A stretch of 64,000 bases of DNA, from the NCBI GenBank assembly GCA_012295275.1, contig CM022670.1, positions 4,419,764-4,483,763 of the forward strand. The letters are read 5' to 3'. Below, one piece after another: positions 15,183-26,474 of this stretch. A program made the position numbers and the translations under genes. How positions within the stretch are numbered: position 1 is the first letter of the stretch; every line of letters starts with the position of its first letter. Under the pieces are notes generated by a model. The model saw only the letters and a program-made list of their open reading frames with translations, was not told where the DNA came from and did no database searches. The stretch comes from Chrysomallon squamiferum. Taxonomy: Eukaryota; Mollusca; Gastropoda; Neomphalida; Peltospiridae.

Positions 15183-17431
15183 GAGGGATTTGAATATTTC
15201 CTTCCTAGCTCTGTTGAATACATACATATACTTTATTATTTATGTCAATAGATGTACATACTTTCATAAAATAAAGTGGTCGTCTTTATTCGTGAAAAAC
15301 ATGAAGCACACGACTGTATAAATTATGTATGATTGGTAACGAGGCTTAGCGTTTAATAAGGAATTTTATAGTCAAAACTGTACAAGTAAAGACAGCAGTA
15401 TTATACTTAATAAAAAAAAAAAGAGTAACATTAAAATGATGATGATGATGATGATGACTGATGATGTGATTATGATCAGAACAATAGTGATGATGTAAAA
15501 ATGGCTGTATAATAATTTGGATGATAGAAATATACTGATGATTTGAAGATATTAATGACGATGATGATGATGATGAAACTTAGGATGGTGATAATGAAAT
15601 TGAAAAAAAAACTGAAACAAAGAAAGAAGAAAAACTACAAAAAGCTTCTCTTATCCATCTTTAAAACAAAAAACAAAAAAAAAAAAAACTGAATTAAAAA
15701 CAGCATCTGCTAGACTATATTTCGGCAGCTGTAACTTTAGCTCTCTTTCTTATTGGTCGGCAATCTAATGAAGTTTCGGTTTAATTTAAATTGTAATATC
15801 CCAAAACACGATATTCAGTAAATACAATACTTTATTTACCGTGGCATTTTCCGAGTTCGACTTGTCTAAAGACTGGCGACTTCACTGACAAATATTTGTG
15901 GGATTATTCAATGAAAGACTTTAACACCATATTCACCCCAAACGGCGTCTTTATCCGTAAGCAAACAGTGACTTTTGTGCGGCCAGTAATCTTCAACCAA
16001 TAACGCGTTGAATGGGAAAGTGGTTTCTAGCCATTGAAACAATTTTTCATGATTATGATAACAAAGGACATTTGAATAATCCAATATCATCGACACTCGG
16101 AGATATATTGGTAACAGTCGGGTGTTTTGGGTGACTTAGAGAGGTGTAAGAACGCACGCAAGTCAAAGATAAAGCACGAATCCTAATGCCAAAGAGAGAG
16201 GTCGATTGGTTTTTTTCCCTTGTTTTTGGAAGAAAAGCTTCACCTGCTATAATATATTAAATTTTTCATATATAAAAAGGAGGTTTTACTTTTCTGACAT
16301 TTTGTGTTACCAAGCAGGTATGTAGCATTATCTATAATTTTATTAATATTTAAAGATGTATATGCTGAACTCGAGAAATGATGACCAATGTAAAAGGTAT
16401 TAATAAATTAATTAAATAATTAACAGACTAACTAACTACCTAATCAAATAAATAAATATATAAATAAACAGATAAACAAATTAATTTAATTTAATTAAAT
16501 TATTAAATAAATAAATAAAGAAGAAAGGAAGTGAGCCAGGAAATTAAGTAAACAAACAAACAAACAAAGAAGCAAACAAACCCAAACCACGTCTATGAAA
16601 ATTATGAAAACTTCTAGTTAATATTTTATTACTATGCTTTTATAATATATTCTTTCTCCTTTCTTCACTAAATGCTTCTTGTTACTGAAATCTAGCTGTC
16701 TCGTTCAACTTTCGGCTTGAAAAATGTGAACATAGCCTTCGGGGAAGCGACGAACACGTTTTAAAATTTTATTACAATGACCCCGAGGTTTTCTCTTCTG
16801 TTTATAAATCCCAGTACAGTTGATATCTACCTTTAATCAAAGAGTAGAAAAAACAAAACAATAATGATATAGAAGGGCGAGGTAGAAAAGGGTAAATAAC
16901 TCCAAGGCAATGATGTCTGAAGCGACCATGTTGGCTTGTTGATAGATGATAATATTTAAGATAAGCACCCTTAGTGTCAGATTCAGACAAGACACAGAAT
17001 GAAAAAAATAAATAGAATCTAAGAGCAACAGTAGCTGCTTTTGTTGTTTCTGAAAACGATGACGCGATATGGAGATAGTTTGGATTCATCACCAAAGGCA
17101 AAACAAATGTATATTTAGTTTTACGTTTAACTTTAAGCGACAATCATAATTTGTATCTTGTAGGTATAAAAAAGTATCTATGGTATTTGTGTGAGATTTT
17201 GCAGTTATGATGTAGTGGTAGTTTTGAACGCTAGTTTCACATAAAAGTATAACTTGAATGTGGGCAAAATACATATATATTTATTTTTAAAAAACGGCAC
17301 TGCATCATCATCATCATTATTATTATTGTTGTTGTTGTTGTTATTATTACAGTTATTATCATTGAAGTTGCCATTGTCGTCGTCATTATGCTTTATTTTA
17401 TATTTTTTTCTACATTTTATAATTTGAGTTG

Positions 17432-17455
17432 TCGCCTTTATTATTATTATTATTG

Positions 17456-17502
<47 letters not shown>

Positions 17503-17527
17503 GTTATTATTATTGTTATTATTATTT
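17432..17527. repeat. (ATT)n array directly before the protocadherin A 5'UTR acceptor
   Basis: An interrupted ATT/GTT array whose final TTATTATTTC forms the polypyrimidine tract of the acceptor at 17530. Smaller ATT/GTT runs lie at 17310-17360. Other AAT/ATT arrays in the upstream region lie at 14053-14093 and 15148-15182. Confidence 0.9.
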
Positions 17528-17530
17528 CAG

Positions 17531-17592
17531 ACTGTTAAAACCCAGTAAATGAACGATAAGGAGGAACTACTTTTCTGAAAGGACGACTCATC
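17531..17592 (+). other. Probable 5'UTR part of the first coding exon of protocadherin A, with a short uORF
   Basis: TTATTATTTCAG ending at 17530 makes a good 3' splice site 62 bases before the ATG, so transcription should start further upstream. Within it, an ATG at 17549 opens a 9-codon upstream ORF that stops at 17576-17578, 14 bases before the protocadherin ATG. The upstream exon itself was not identified. Confidence 0.55.
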
Positions 17593-20337
17593 ATGCCTTT
17601 CACTCATCATTCATCCTTCATTCTGATTCTCTGTTTGGTCGTCATCCAGTCTACCACATCGAACCAAAACGACGTCATCTTCCATCTTCTGGAGCAGAAA
17701 GCTGCAGGATCGTTTGTCGGCAATGTCTCGGAAGCAAGCGGCATCACAAAGCAACTTGAAAGCAGTGTTCTGCAGACCTTACGTTACAGCTTTCTGAATC
17801 CAAACACGCTTGAAACGGCATCCATGTTCAGCATTAATCGCAGAAATGGAGCCATTTTCTCCACGGCCATGATAGACAGGGAAGAGGTTTGCTCGTCTGC
17901 GCCTCCTTGCGAAATCGTCTTTGACGTGACCGTCCTGTCTAACATCACCTCGCTGCTGAAGATAATAACTGTAAAGATAATAATAGATGACATTAATGAC
18001 AACGCTCCGCAGTTTATTCCCAGTGAAGTTACAAAGAGTATTGTAGAATCGGAGCTGACTGGAAGAACCATTCAGCTACATGAAGCTGTCGACAGAGACA
18101 CGGGTGCAAATAATTCTGTCAAATCGTATGAAATCGCAACTAATCAAGATATGTTCCAGATTAAAGTTGACACCAAACTGGACGGCAGTACAAATCTAAA
18201 AGTTGTTATCCTTAAATCTTTAGACAGAGAAAAACAGAGCAATTATACGTTCATAGTCATTGCTACTGATGGCGGTATTCCACAAAGAACTGGAACACTC
18301 ACAGTTCACTTAAACGTGACAGATTACAATGACATGATTCCAGTGTTTGATAAAAGCATTTACAATATTACCGTTAATGAAACTAGTGCTATAAATGCTG
18401 TGGTTGGGATAGTGACAGCAACAGATGGAGACACAGGAAGGAATGCTGAAATCAGGTACAAGTTTAGTTCAACAAGATCATCAAGGATAGAAGAACTGTT
18501 TTCTCTAGATTCAGTCAGTGGAGAACTAAGGGTTAAGAAGCCTCTGCAATATGAATCAGGAAAACAGTTCGAATCGTTCGTTGAGGCAGGCGATCTTGGC
18601 CAGCCACCTCTAGCATCTCAAGCAAAAATCATGATAACGGTTCTGGATGTGGGCAATACTGCTCCTAAACTGGAGCTGATATTAACTGCAGCCGTCTATT
18701 CTGACACCGTTCTTTTATCTGAAGCATCCAGAGTAGGTACATTTGTCGGTCATGTTAAGATACAAGATACAGATTCCGGTCCAAACGGGATTGTGAATTG
18801 TCAGGCAATGGACAATAGTTTTATTGTTGAAGAACTCGAAGGGAAAGGATTTGCAATTCTTACAAGCAAAATGTTGGACAGAGAGATTAAAGCACAGCAT
18901 AATGTCACCATTTTCTGCAGCGACAACGGCCAACCCAGTATGAGTGCAAAAGTAAGCTTTCTCGTCATTGTTACAGACGTCAACGACAACACTCCTGTGT
19001 TCAAGAATAAAACATATTATGCTAATCTTACTGAGAATTCATCTTCATCGTTTCTTGTCAAAGTTGTGGCAGTTGATAGAGATCTTGGACTAAATGCAGA
19101 ATTATCTTATTCACTTAGCAATGACGTAGCTTCTGCCTTTTCTGTCGATTCCCGGACTGGAGTTATTTCATCTGTTAAAGTGTTTGATAGAGAAACTCTT
19201 TCTAAAGTATTTTTCATTGTCAGAGCTGTTGACCATGGAAGCGATGCACTGACGGGATCTGCTACAGTTATAGTTAATATCCTCGATGAGAACGACAACA
19301 AACCAGAATTCCCTTCCACCCCGCTGAAACTTTACGTGCCAGAAATGCTATCGGCAGGGAAAAGTGTTGGTCGGGTACTGGCAACAGATAGAGACCAAGG
19401 ACGCAATTCAGAGATTGAATACAGATTGCTGTCTACTGGCAGAGAGTTTCCATTCGTTGTGTTTTCTAATGGTATTATTCGAACAGATAGAAAATTAAAC
19501 AGGACTGTGAAATCGCAGTACAGATTTCGAGTTATTGCAGCAGACAAAGGCCAACCTCCTTTAAGTTCAACGGGCGAGGTGGCCATATTTGTTGAAGATG
19601 TGAATAACCATAAACCTGTATTTGTTTTCCCTAACGACAATGACAATACCGTAACCATACTCTCTGAATCTGTGCCAGGTACCAACATCAGTCAAGTGTC
19701 AGCAACCGACTCGGATGAGGGAATTAATGCCAGGATTTCCTATTTCATCGTCGACGGTAACAAAGGCGAATTGTTCGCAATCATCGAACACTCAGGCGAG
19801 ATAATTCTGAACAGAAAAATAACTCTTAAAGACGACAGCCATTATGAACTCGTCATCAAGGCTAAAGATGGAGGACGACCACAACAGGAATCACAAACAA
19901 CTCTTTACATTAAAATAACGTTCACCAACTTCACCATCGCTCAGAACAAAGCTGCCGAAGCCGAAGCCAGGAGATACATGGTCATTGCCGGCGTCGTTGC
20001 TGGCATTACCCTCGTCATTTCTGTAGTCATTGTATCTGTTATACTCTTCATCAGAAGGACTGACTTCAGCCGAAGACAGCACGCCGTAAAATCCAGTGCA
20101 GAAGAAGATGCCAGAGCGCAACCAGATGTCAGTAACTGGCAAGACGGGAACAGCTGTGAAGACATCAAGTCAGGATTCCGAGATTCGAATAAAAGTATTG
20201 AAAGACTTTACAAGCGTAAAATTGACCAGACATTTGAGTTGGAACCAGCTGAAAGCGGCCAAGTGGCACCAGATTCTTATTATCCACAAACAGCTCTCCA
20301 TCGTTACGGCAATCAGGACTTCTTTACATTTGGAAAG
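17593..20337 (+). CDS. Protocadherin A, coding exon 1: signal peptide, EC1-EC7, transmembrane helix
   Basis: This exon encodes 915 codons and ends at a GTGAGA donor after Lys915 (phase 0). Residues 1 to about 23 are a hydrophobic signal peptide. Inter-repeat calcium linkers are DINDN at 133-137, DYND at 244, DVGN at 352, DVNDN at 462, DENDN at 565 and DVNN at 669, which delimit seven EC repeats. EC1 has a protocadherin-type CX5C pair (C100, C106) next to IDRE. EC2 has the protocadherin-like pattern LKVVILKSLDRE. The transmembrane helix is about residues 796-821, closed by RR. The juxtamembrane tail ends in FFTFGK. Start choice: the ATG follows a probable 5'UTR splice acceptor and opens directly on the signal peptide. 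Without splicing the frame runs only nine more codons to a stop at 20367. Confidence 0.95.
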
Positions 20338-20374
20338 GTGAGAGTCAAGATTTCATTAATATTCTAATTTATTA

Positions 20375-20420
<46 letters not shown>

Positions 20421-20451
20421 GTTGTTATTATTATTATTATTGTTGTTGTTA

Positions 20452-20543
<92 letters not shown>

Positions 20544-20876
20544 TTTTCTCTCGCTATCTGGTGTGAACAGCAGTCTCACAATTATCTGACGATTTCTTCA
20601 CCATGTATCCACCTCCATTGACGAGACAGGTGGGCTTAGTACCACCCACCATCAGTTCACGGTCGGATACGAAGTGGCCTGAATCACGGTTTATTTGTCA
20701 AACCGATCAGTACGTGTGTTTGTAGCAGTCCCATGATGTCGCATCATTAAAGTCTTTTCAGAGATAATCTTGCTTTTCCTTTCATGAACTCTCCCTTCTA
20801 TGAGACGAGATTAAAGAACAAGCGAAGAAAAAAATATCTAAATAAACGACTGATTTGACCAATTTGACGAGTACAC

Positions 20877-20922
<46 letters not shown>

Positions 20923-22801
20923 ATTTATCTATTTCTAATTTCTAGCCAAACACGTTGATTTCATCCTTTCTCAAAACTCAAAACATATAATAAAGGATAC
21001 AATACACCATGCCTTGATAATTATAACTTGATAATTTCAGTGAAGGAACATTTACGATACTAAATGCAAATCTGTATTATAAACATATCAGATTGATGAT
21101 GTACACACTGAAATGTCAGTTGTAAACTGATTACACCTGTCACAATATGAAGTGCTTCCTTCATTTTGTAATGTAGTACAATTCCCTCGGTGCTGCCATC
21201 TGCTCTTCTTTGGAAGTGGCGAACCTCCCCAAGCATATAACATCATGATGTAATGAATATTGAGATTACGTCATCAATGGATTTCAGAATGCTCGCTCAC
21301 TCTCTCGAGAATATATATATATATATATTACTACTACAACTGCTGCTGCTACTGCTTCTATTACTACCACTACTACCATTACCACTACTACTACTACTAC
21401 AGTTCCTTTTACTATTAAAACTTCTGCTACCACCGTCACTACTATTACCGTTACAACATTACTGTTACTCTGTCTACTACTGTGATAGCTCTGTAACTAT
21501 TACTACTATTTTTGCTGCCTGTACTATTACTATTACAACTTTTCAAGCAGTTCTACTCCTGCTTCTGTTACCAAAATTACCACAATTACTACATCTGTCT
21601 ATTACAGCATCACTTCTAGAATTACTACTGCTACCGCTATTACCCTCCCCTAACTATTACTATTACATTTACTAATACTATTGCTACTACTGTTCCACTA
21701 CTAGTAACGCTGCTGCTGCTGCTATTACTGCTACTACCACTACTACTTCTACTGCCACTGCCGCTACAAATCTACACTTCCAGTCCTTTAATGCTACGGC
21801 CTCCTAGCTTTAATATTACTGTCATAGATTAACAATCTGCAATAATTCTGTGTCTACAGGATCATAAAACGACCGGATAATTTCTGTATTAATTTCGTTT
21901 TTACTGCTTACACGGGAGTTCTCAATGCATAGACAAGTGTTGCAGACTGAAGAAGGACTTAGCTTAAGTGCGCGAAGAACTGCCATGAACTTTTAGCGAA
22001 CTCTGAATTAGAATCGACTCATGCATAATGGAGCCATTTCCTTACCCAGTTTATTGAAATTGCAACCCCCGACTACATGCTCCTTTCATCACAGTGTTGA
22101 CACACCGCACGTGTAATGCATGCCGCTTCCATGCGGCTGCATCAAGTTCCCTTACATGACTCATAGAATTCCCTTAACTGGTGGCATTTTTTTTTCTTTT
22201 TCTCCGTTTTCGAACCTAAGCCCGATATGTCGATACGGCGGTGGCAATTTTCATCTCGATCTTTTCCTGTTGGGATTGTTTCTTCAAACTGGCATCTTCC
22301 GTCGAGAACTGGCGTGTGACATCAATGGTGCTTTCACTCCTGACACCGACCATAAACGGATTATACTCCAGTGACTCACATATCAAACGGTGAGCGGGGG
22401 CACCTCCGTTTCAAGCAGAGACGCTTTTACTTTCCACTGGGGATTTGCTGCAATTTCATTTTGGAAGAGATTTTTTTTTATGAATTTTTTTTTTTTTTTT
22501 TTTTTTATGTGTAGCGATCTTTTTAGTGTTTTTTTTTTTTTTTTTTAATCTCCTTTCCATTTCCTTCAAAAAGACGACATTAGGAATGAGATTTAATCGG
22601 TAGTTAAATCACGCATAAAACTCAGACCTTATGGTTAAATTACATAACAGCGAGGACTGCGTGTGTTTTCTAAATTATATAATGGGTTCACTCTCTAGTG
22701 ATTTGCTTTTCTGTGTTTGTCCGTACGTCCCTTTAATTATTATTATTTTGTTTTTCTGTTGTTGTTATTATTATTATTTTATTTATTCAGTTTTTTTTTA
22801 A

Positions 22802-22865
<64 letters not shown>

Positions 22866-25774
22866 TATTTATTATTATTATTATTTTTTTTTTAAACTTA
22901 ACCTAACTAAATATTCTTTGTGCATTGTAAATAGTCAGTCAGTGAAATTCATTTTCACTTCTGAATTTTGTTATTTCTGTTTAAAAAATCATTATTAAAT
23001 TTGTCTCGGAATAACAATGATTATGATTTTAATGTCAGAATTTCATTTTTTTAAAAAGAAAGTGAATAAAAACACATAAATTGTCAGAAGTGGGATTTGA
23101 ACCCACGCCCACATTCGTGGACCAGAACACTCGTTCACGTTTAACACATGAAGGTAACAAACCTTGAGTCTGGCGCCTTAGACCACTCGGCCATCCTGAC
23201 ACATGCCTACTACATGGTTATAACAAGTTAAATATTATATTAAACATCCTTGTATCAGAATATTTTTAAATAACACACGAGAAACAACAACAACAGCAGT
23301 AATAATAATGATAATAATAATAATAATCACAACAGCAACAACAACAATAATAATAATTATTATAACAACAATAATAATAATAACAGTATTAGAATTAGTA
23401 CTAGCATCAATTGAAATAATAGCTGTAATAGTTACAGTTATTATGGGAGTTTTAGTATTGATATTTCTTGCTATGTCATAGAATAGTTGTTGTAGAAGTA
23501 GTAGTAGTAGTAGTTAGTGTACTAATAGTGACAGGACAGCTAAAGCAGTTGCAATAATCTGTAAAATTTAGAATGTAAATCTCTCATTTTTCATTTAAAA
23601 CATTATTTTCATCCTTCGTTAATACAAAATCCTTTTCAGGATTTTCTCAGCTAACCTACTTTTAACCCGTCTTTATTTGGTTTTCAAAGGGGATTGTGAT
23701 TTCTCACCTTTTCTTCGCAAGTGTAAAGACTTTGAATTCAGAAAATCATGAACCTTTAGATTGGATAACAGTTCTGTAACCCCAGTTAATTAGCGAGAGC
23801 TGGCCAAGTTTGTATTTGTCTTTCCCCTCAAGGCTGTTGGCTGACCACGGACTGTTTGTCAGCCCAGTAATAACAGCACACAATTTGCTTATCACTCTTT
23901 TTGTTGACCATTGCCGAATGCCCCATAGAGGTAGCTCTAGAGAAAGCACTGTGAACGTTACCGGTTCTGCTTAAAATCTTTACAACTCAGTCCATCCAGC
24001 GTCCGAGAGTATTTAAACAGTTTATCAACAAATTGTTTACAGACTGTCGAAATCAAGACATTTTCCAAAACTCGTTCCATTCTTCCGTATCTACAAGCTG
24101 TTATTGTCCGCGGTACGAGAGCAGCGTGGTAGTATTTGCGTTGTAATTTGCCAGTAGGTTGTAACCTTACACACTCTTGCATCACTTCGTTTGGAAACGA
24201 CCATGTCAAATGATGCCGCTTGATTATCCAAACAAGAAGACGTACTTGCCTCCGACACCAATGGGTGTGATTTCATTTCGCTGCTTTCATCTCTTGTTAT
24301 CTGTGCAGATAATATACTAAACACGGGTGTGAGGACGGAGGCAAACAGGGCTTGCTTACGACAAATTCAAACAATGGAATCACCGCACCTGTACTGATAC
24401 GTTTCATACGAGTGTTAGAGGTGTGAATGCAGATTTGGAGATAGGGGCAAAGATTCGGTTGTTAGGTCGTTTTCGTACATACCGAGCATTTCGCATATCT
24501 TTGTTAGGTAACGCCAAATCTTCTGTGTAACTAGTTTCGAAGTGCGCAATTAGTGTTTTTGTAAAATGGGTATTTGTTATTACAGTGTTTTGATTGGTTT
24601 CTGAATAACTTACAGTGAACCAGTGTACGTTAGACAGTTTTCATATCCCTCTTTCTCTCCCTCTCCTCCTATTTTTCTCTTATTCTCCTTAATGTTATCT
24701 TACGTGCTCCTATTAATAAATTATTGTTACTATTAATATTATAGTGTGTTGCATAATATACTGAAATGTATAACTGGTATATAACAATAGCTATATCTTA
24801 GTCATATAATTGCAGCTTGCATCACATCTTTTTCAGTCAATAAATATTATATTGCAATGCATTACAACTTCCATTTTAACTAAGTACGTGTATTTTTTAT
24901 GATATTCCAGCTTGCACAAAACTCTGAAAATGCAGAGGTCCAAAGTGTGACTTCGAGAGAATCGACTACAAGTGACAGTGGACGAGGTGGAAGTGAAGAT
25001 GACAGCCAAAGACCAATTTCACCACACCAAGGTACACACACATACCACATCATTTATACCTTTATATTACGTATGCATCGAAACAAGATTCCCTTTAGTA
25101 GTAGTAGCAGCAACATAATAGCAGTAGTAACAGAAGTAGTAACAGTAGCAGCAGTAGCAGTACCAGCAGCAGCAACTGCAGCAGTAGAGTAGTAGTAGTA
25201 ATAGCAGCAGTAGTACTAGTATATTTTAGGGTACTTTTTATTTTAGAAATCGTAAAAGATTTGGAATTTCATCTGTTACGATAATTACAAAATTTTTACT
25301 GGAAAAAATAAACACTGTCATTATTAATGTTGCAGCTTTTCATGTAATTTAGTTTTTAAAAAACGCAAAATATATTTATGAAGTAAAACTCAAAAACGAA
25401 AAATTATAGATTTAAAAATACGGAAGAAGGAAACAAAATAATTTTTAAAAAGCTAAGAAATCCCATAAATTTCACAAAGAGAAATGTAATGAATATTCTC
25501 ATGTTTGGTGCGCATTAAATAAGAAATGGCGGTTTAAAACGTTAAGCGTGTGATTTTGTTGTTTTCTTTAAATCGATACTTTTCTAGAAAACAATAAAAA
25601 CTAACATTAAAATAGCTTTTACTTTCCTTTCGCATGTTTTTAAGCCATACCTTTTTAAAAAGAGAACCATTAGTTAAAACTTTTTTCTTTCAATTAAAAC
25701 TGTTGCCAATGTCAAAAATATTCTCCATTTTGGGGGACTGTAAATTTTTGTTTCAGCGTGACAAAACTTTATTA

Positions 25775-25831
<57 letters not shown>

Positions 25832-26474
25832 GAAAAGACTTGTACGGTGTCTTTAGCTACTTATTGTAAAAAAAAAAAAAAAAATTAACTTTAGTGCAAC
25901 AAACAGGAAAATCTGTGATAAAATAACAGGTGTAGATAAATATATGTTATCAGTTTATTTGCTATTTCCAGGTGTTGACTTGAGCACCGTGTCGAAGAAG
26001 AACATAGCTGCTCCGACAATCCCACCAAGACAGCGATTTGACGACAACATCTGTTTTAGTTCTAACTTTCAAAACCGCCAGTCTCCGGGCAGAAACACCA
26101 CACTGTGCGACACGTCTTACAAAAACTACCACGTGGGCCTCCAGAGAAAGAAACCAGAACACAGCAGCATTCGCGGCAACAGTTCAAGTATGATATCGAA
26201 AGACAAGTTAGGAAACGCGTTCGTGCCTCAGTCCACTGCTACTAAAAGAGTGAGTTTCCAAGAAGACAGTTTAGCTGTGAACATTGCCGACTGGGCGGTC
26301 CGCTCGTCGGATTCGAACTACCAGTCTCTCAAACAGCCGCTAGGTGGCGGGCTGGGACACCTCGGTTCGTACAGCAGTTTACCGTGCAGCGTGGATGACG
26401 ACGCCAGCACCACGACATCGGGAAGTTATACAGTGCAATTGGAAGATTTTGATGATATGTATTGTAATAGTTAA
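17593..26474 (+). CDS. Protocadherin A (7 EC repeats, single-pass membrane adhesion protein), three coding exons
   Basis: Spliced CDS is 17593-20337, 24911-25031 and 25972-26474 (3369 nt, 1122 residues plus stop). All junctions are GT-AG and the intron phases are 0 and 1. The product should be a calcium-dependent homophilic cell-adhesion receptor at the plasma membrane. It has a signal peptide, seven cadherin repeats (the number found in delta-1 protocadherins), one transmembrane helix and a cytoplasmic tail of about 300 residues. The tail carries a Ser/Asp motif (exon 2) and an RVxF-type motif (exon 3). It faces Pcdh-B (47719-62409), which has the same exon plan. AATAAA hexamers lie at 26486-26491, 26504-26509 and 26617-26622, but the sequence is AT-rich and I cannot choose the true poly(A) site. 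Family assignment is secure. The exact orthologue and expression are unknown. Confidence 0.93.
20367..20541. repeat. (ATT)n/(GTT)n followed by (CT)n
   Basis: Compound array beginning at the read-through stop codon 30 bp after the exon 1 donor. The CT part is about 85 bp. Confidence 0.95.
20879..20920. repeat. (GT)21 microsatellite
   Basis: Near-perfect GT array in intron 1 of protocadherin A. Confidence 0.95.
21311..21770. repeat. (TA)n then degenerate ACT/GCT/ACC trinucleotide tract
   Basis: About 440 bp keeps a three-base period with drifting units (CTA, CTG, CCA, TTA). It yields long low-complexity open frames that are not genes. Confidence 0.8.
22735..22890. repeat. (ATT)n tract with T runs
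   Basis: Interrupted ATT array. T runs of about 20 lie just upstream at 22485-22545. Confidence 0.9.
23082..23200 (-). tRNA. tRNA-Leu(CAA) with 35-nt intron
   Basis: The mature part is identical to the copy at 36502-36620. Anticodon CAA is at 23166-23164 and the intron is 23128-23162, differing from the + copy at two positions. It lies in intron 1 of protocadherin A on the opposite strand. Downstream on the minus strand there is a TTTTT at about 23067-23071. Confidence 0.96.
24911..25031 (+). CDS. Protocadherin A, coding exon 2: cytoplasmic Ser/Asp motif exon
   Basis: A 121-nt exon between a TTCCAG acceptor and a GTACAC donor, entering in phase 0 and leaving in phase 1. It encodes about 40 cytoplasmic residues centred on TTSDSGRGGSEDD. 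Exon 2 of Pcdh-B encodes TASDSGRGCSEDD at the same place. This cross-gene match is the main support for such a short exon. The cluster of Ser and Thr before acidic residues looks like a phosphorylation site, which is inference. Confidence 0.88.
25032..25971 (+). other. Intron 2 of protocadherin A
   Basis: 940 bp. An AGC/AGT triplet tract at 25097-25225 starts 66 bp after the donor, and (AAT)n lies at 25777-25830. Otherwise AT-rich with no other feature. Confidence 0.85.
25097..25225. repeat. AGT/AGC trinucleotide tract
   Basis: About 130 bp of mixed AGT, AGC and ACA units shortly after the exon 2 donor of protocadherin A. Confidence 0.85.
25972..26474 (+). CDS. Protocadherin A, coding exon 3: C-terminal cytoplasmic domain
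   Basis: The exon starts after a TTTCCAG acceptor in phase 1, completing the Gly codon split with exon 2. It encodes about 167 residues and ends at TAA. It is hydrophilic and Ser-rich. Residues 1047-1051 are KRVSF, an RVxF-type docking motif for protein phosphatase 1. Vertebrate delta-1 protocadherins carry an RRVTF motif in their cytoplasmic tail that binds PP1-alpha. The end is acidic and aromatic (QLEDFDDMYCNS). Composition is more GC-rich than its surroundings, as expected of coding DNA here. Confidence 0.88.

Larger units (their letters stand above)
20338..24910 (+). other. Intron 1 of protocadherin A
   Basis: 4573 bp with a GTGAGA donor and TTCCAG acceptor. It holds (ATT)n/(CT)n at 20367-20541, (GT)n at 20879-20920, a degenerate trinucleotide tract at 21329-21770, (ATT)n at 22735-22890, the antisense tRNA-Leu at 23082-23200, and more complex DNA at 22100-22450 and 23780-24330 in which I recognise nothing. 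Confidence 0.85.

Noticed and set aside
15908-16096. 62-codon minus-strand frame of mixed composition
   Set aside because: It looks less repetitive than most, but matches no family I know and has no convincing splice context. Too short to call.
17784-20168. Antisense open frames within the protocadherin A exon (and the matching ones opposite Pcdh-B)
   Set aside because: Shadow frames of a conserved coding exon. They have no homology of their own.
20364-20579. Poly-Asn, poly-Ile and poly-Tyr frames over (ATT)n/(AAT)n arrays (also 7.7, 22.7, 25.6, 38.0 and 48.6 kb)
   Set aside because: Trinucleotide microsatellites read in frame. No start context or conserved sequence.
23746-24324. Minus-strand frames inside protocadherin A intron 1
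   Set aside because: No recognisable domain, frames overlap one another, and no supporting splice signals. The block is noted only as complex intronic DNA.
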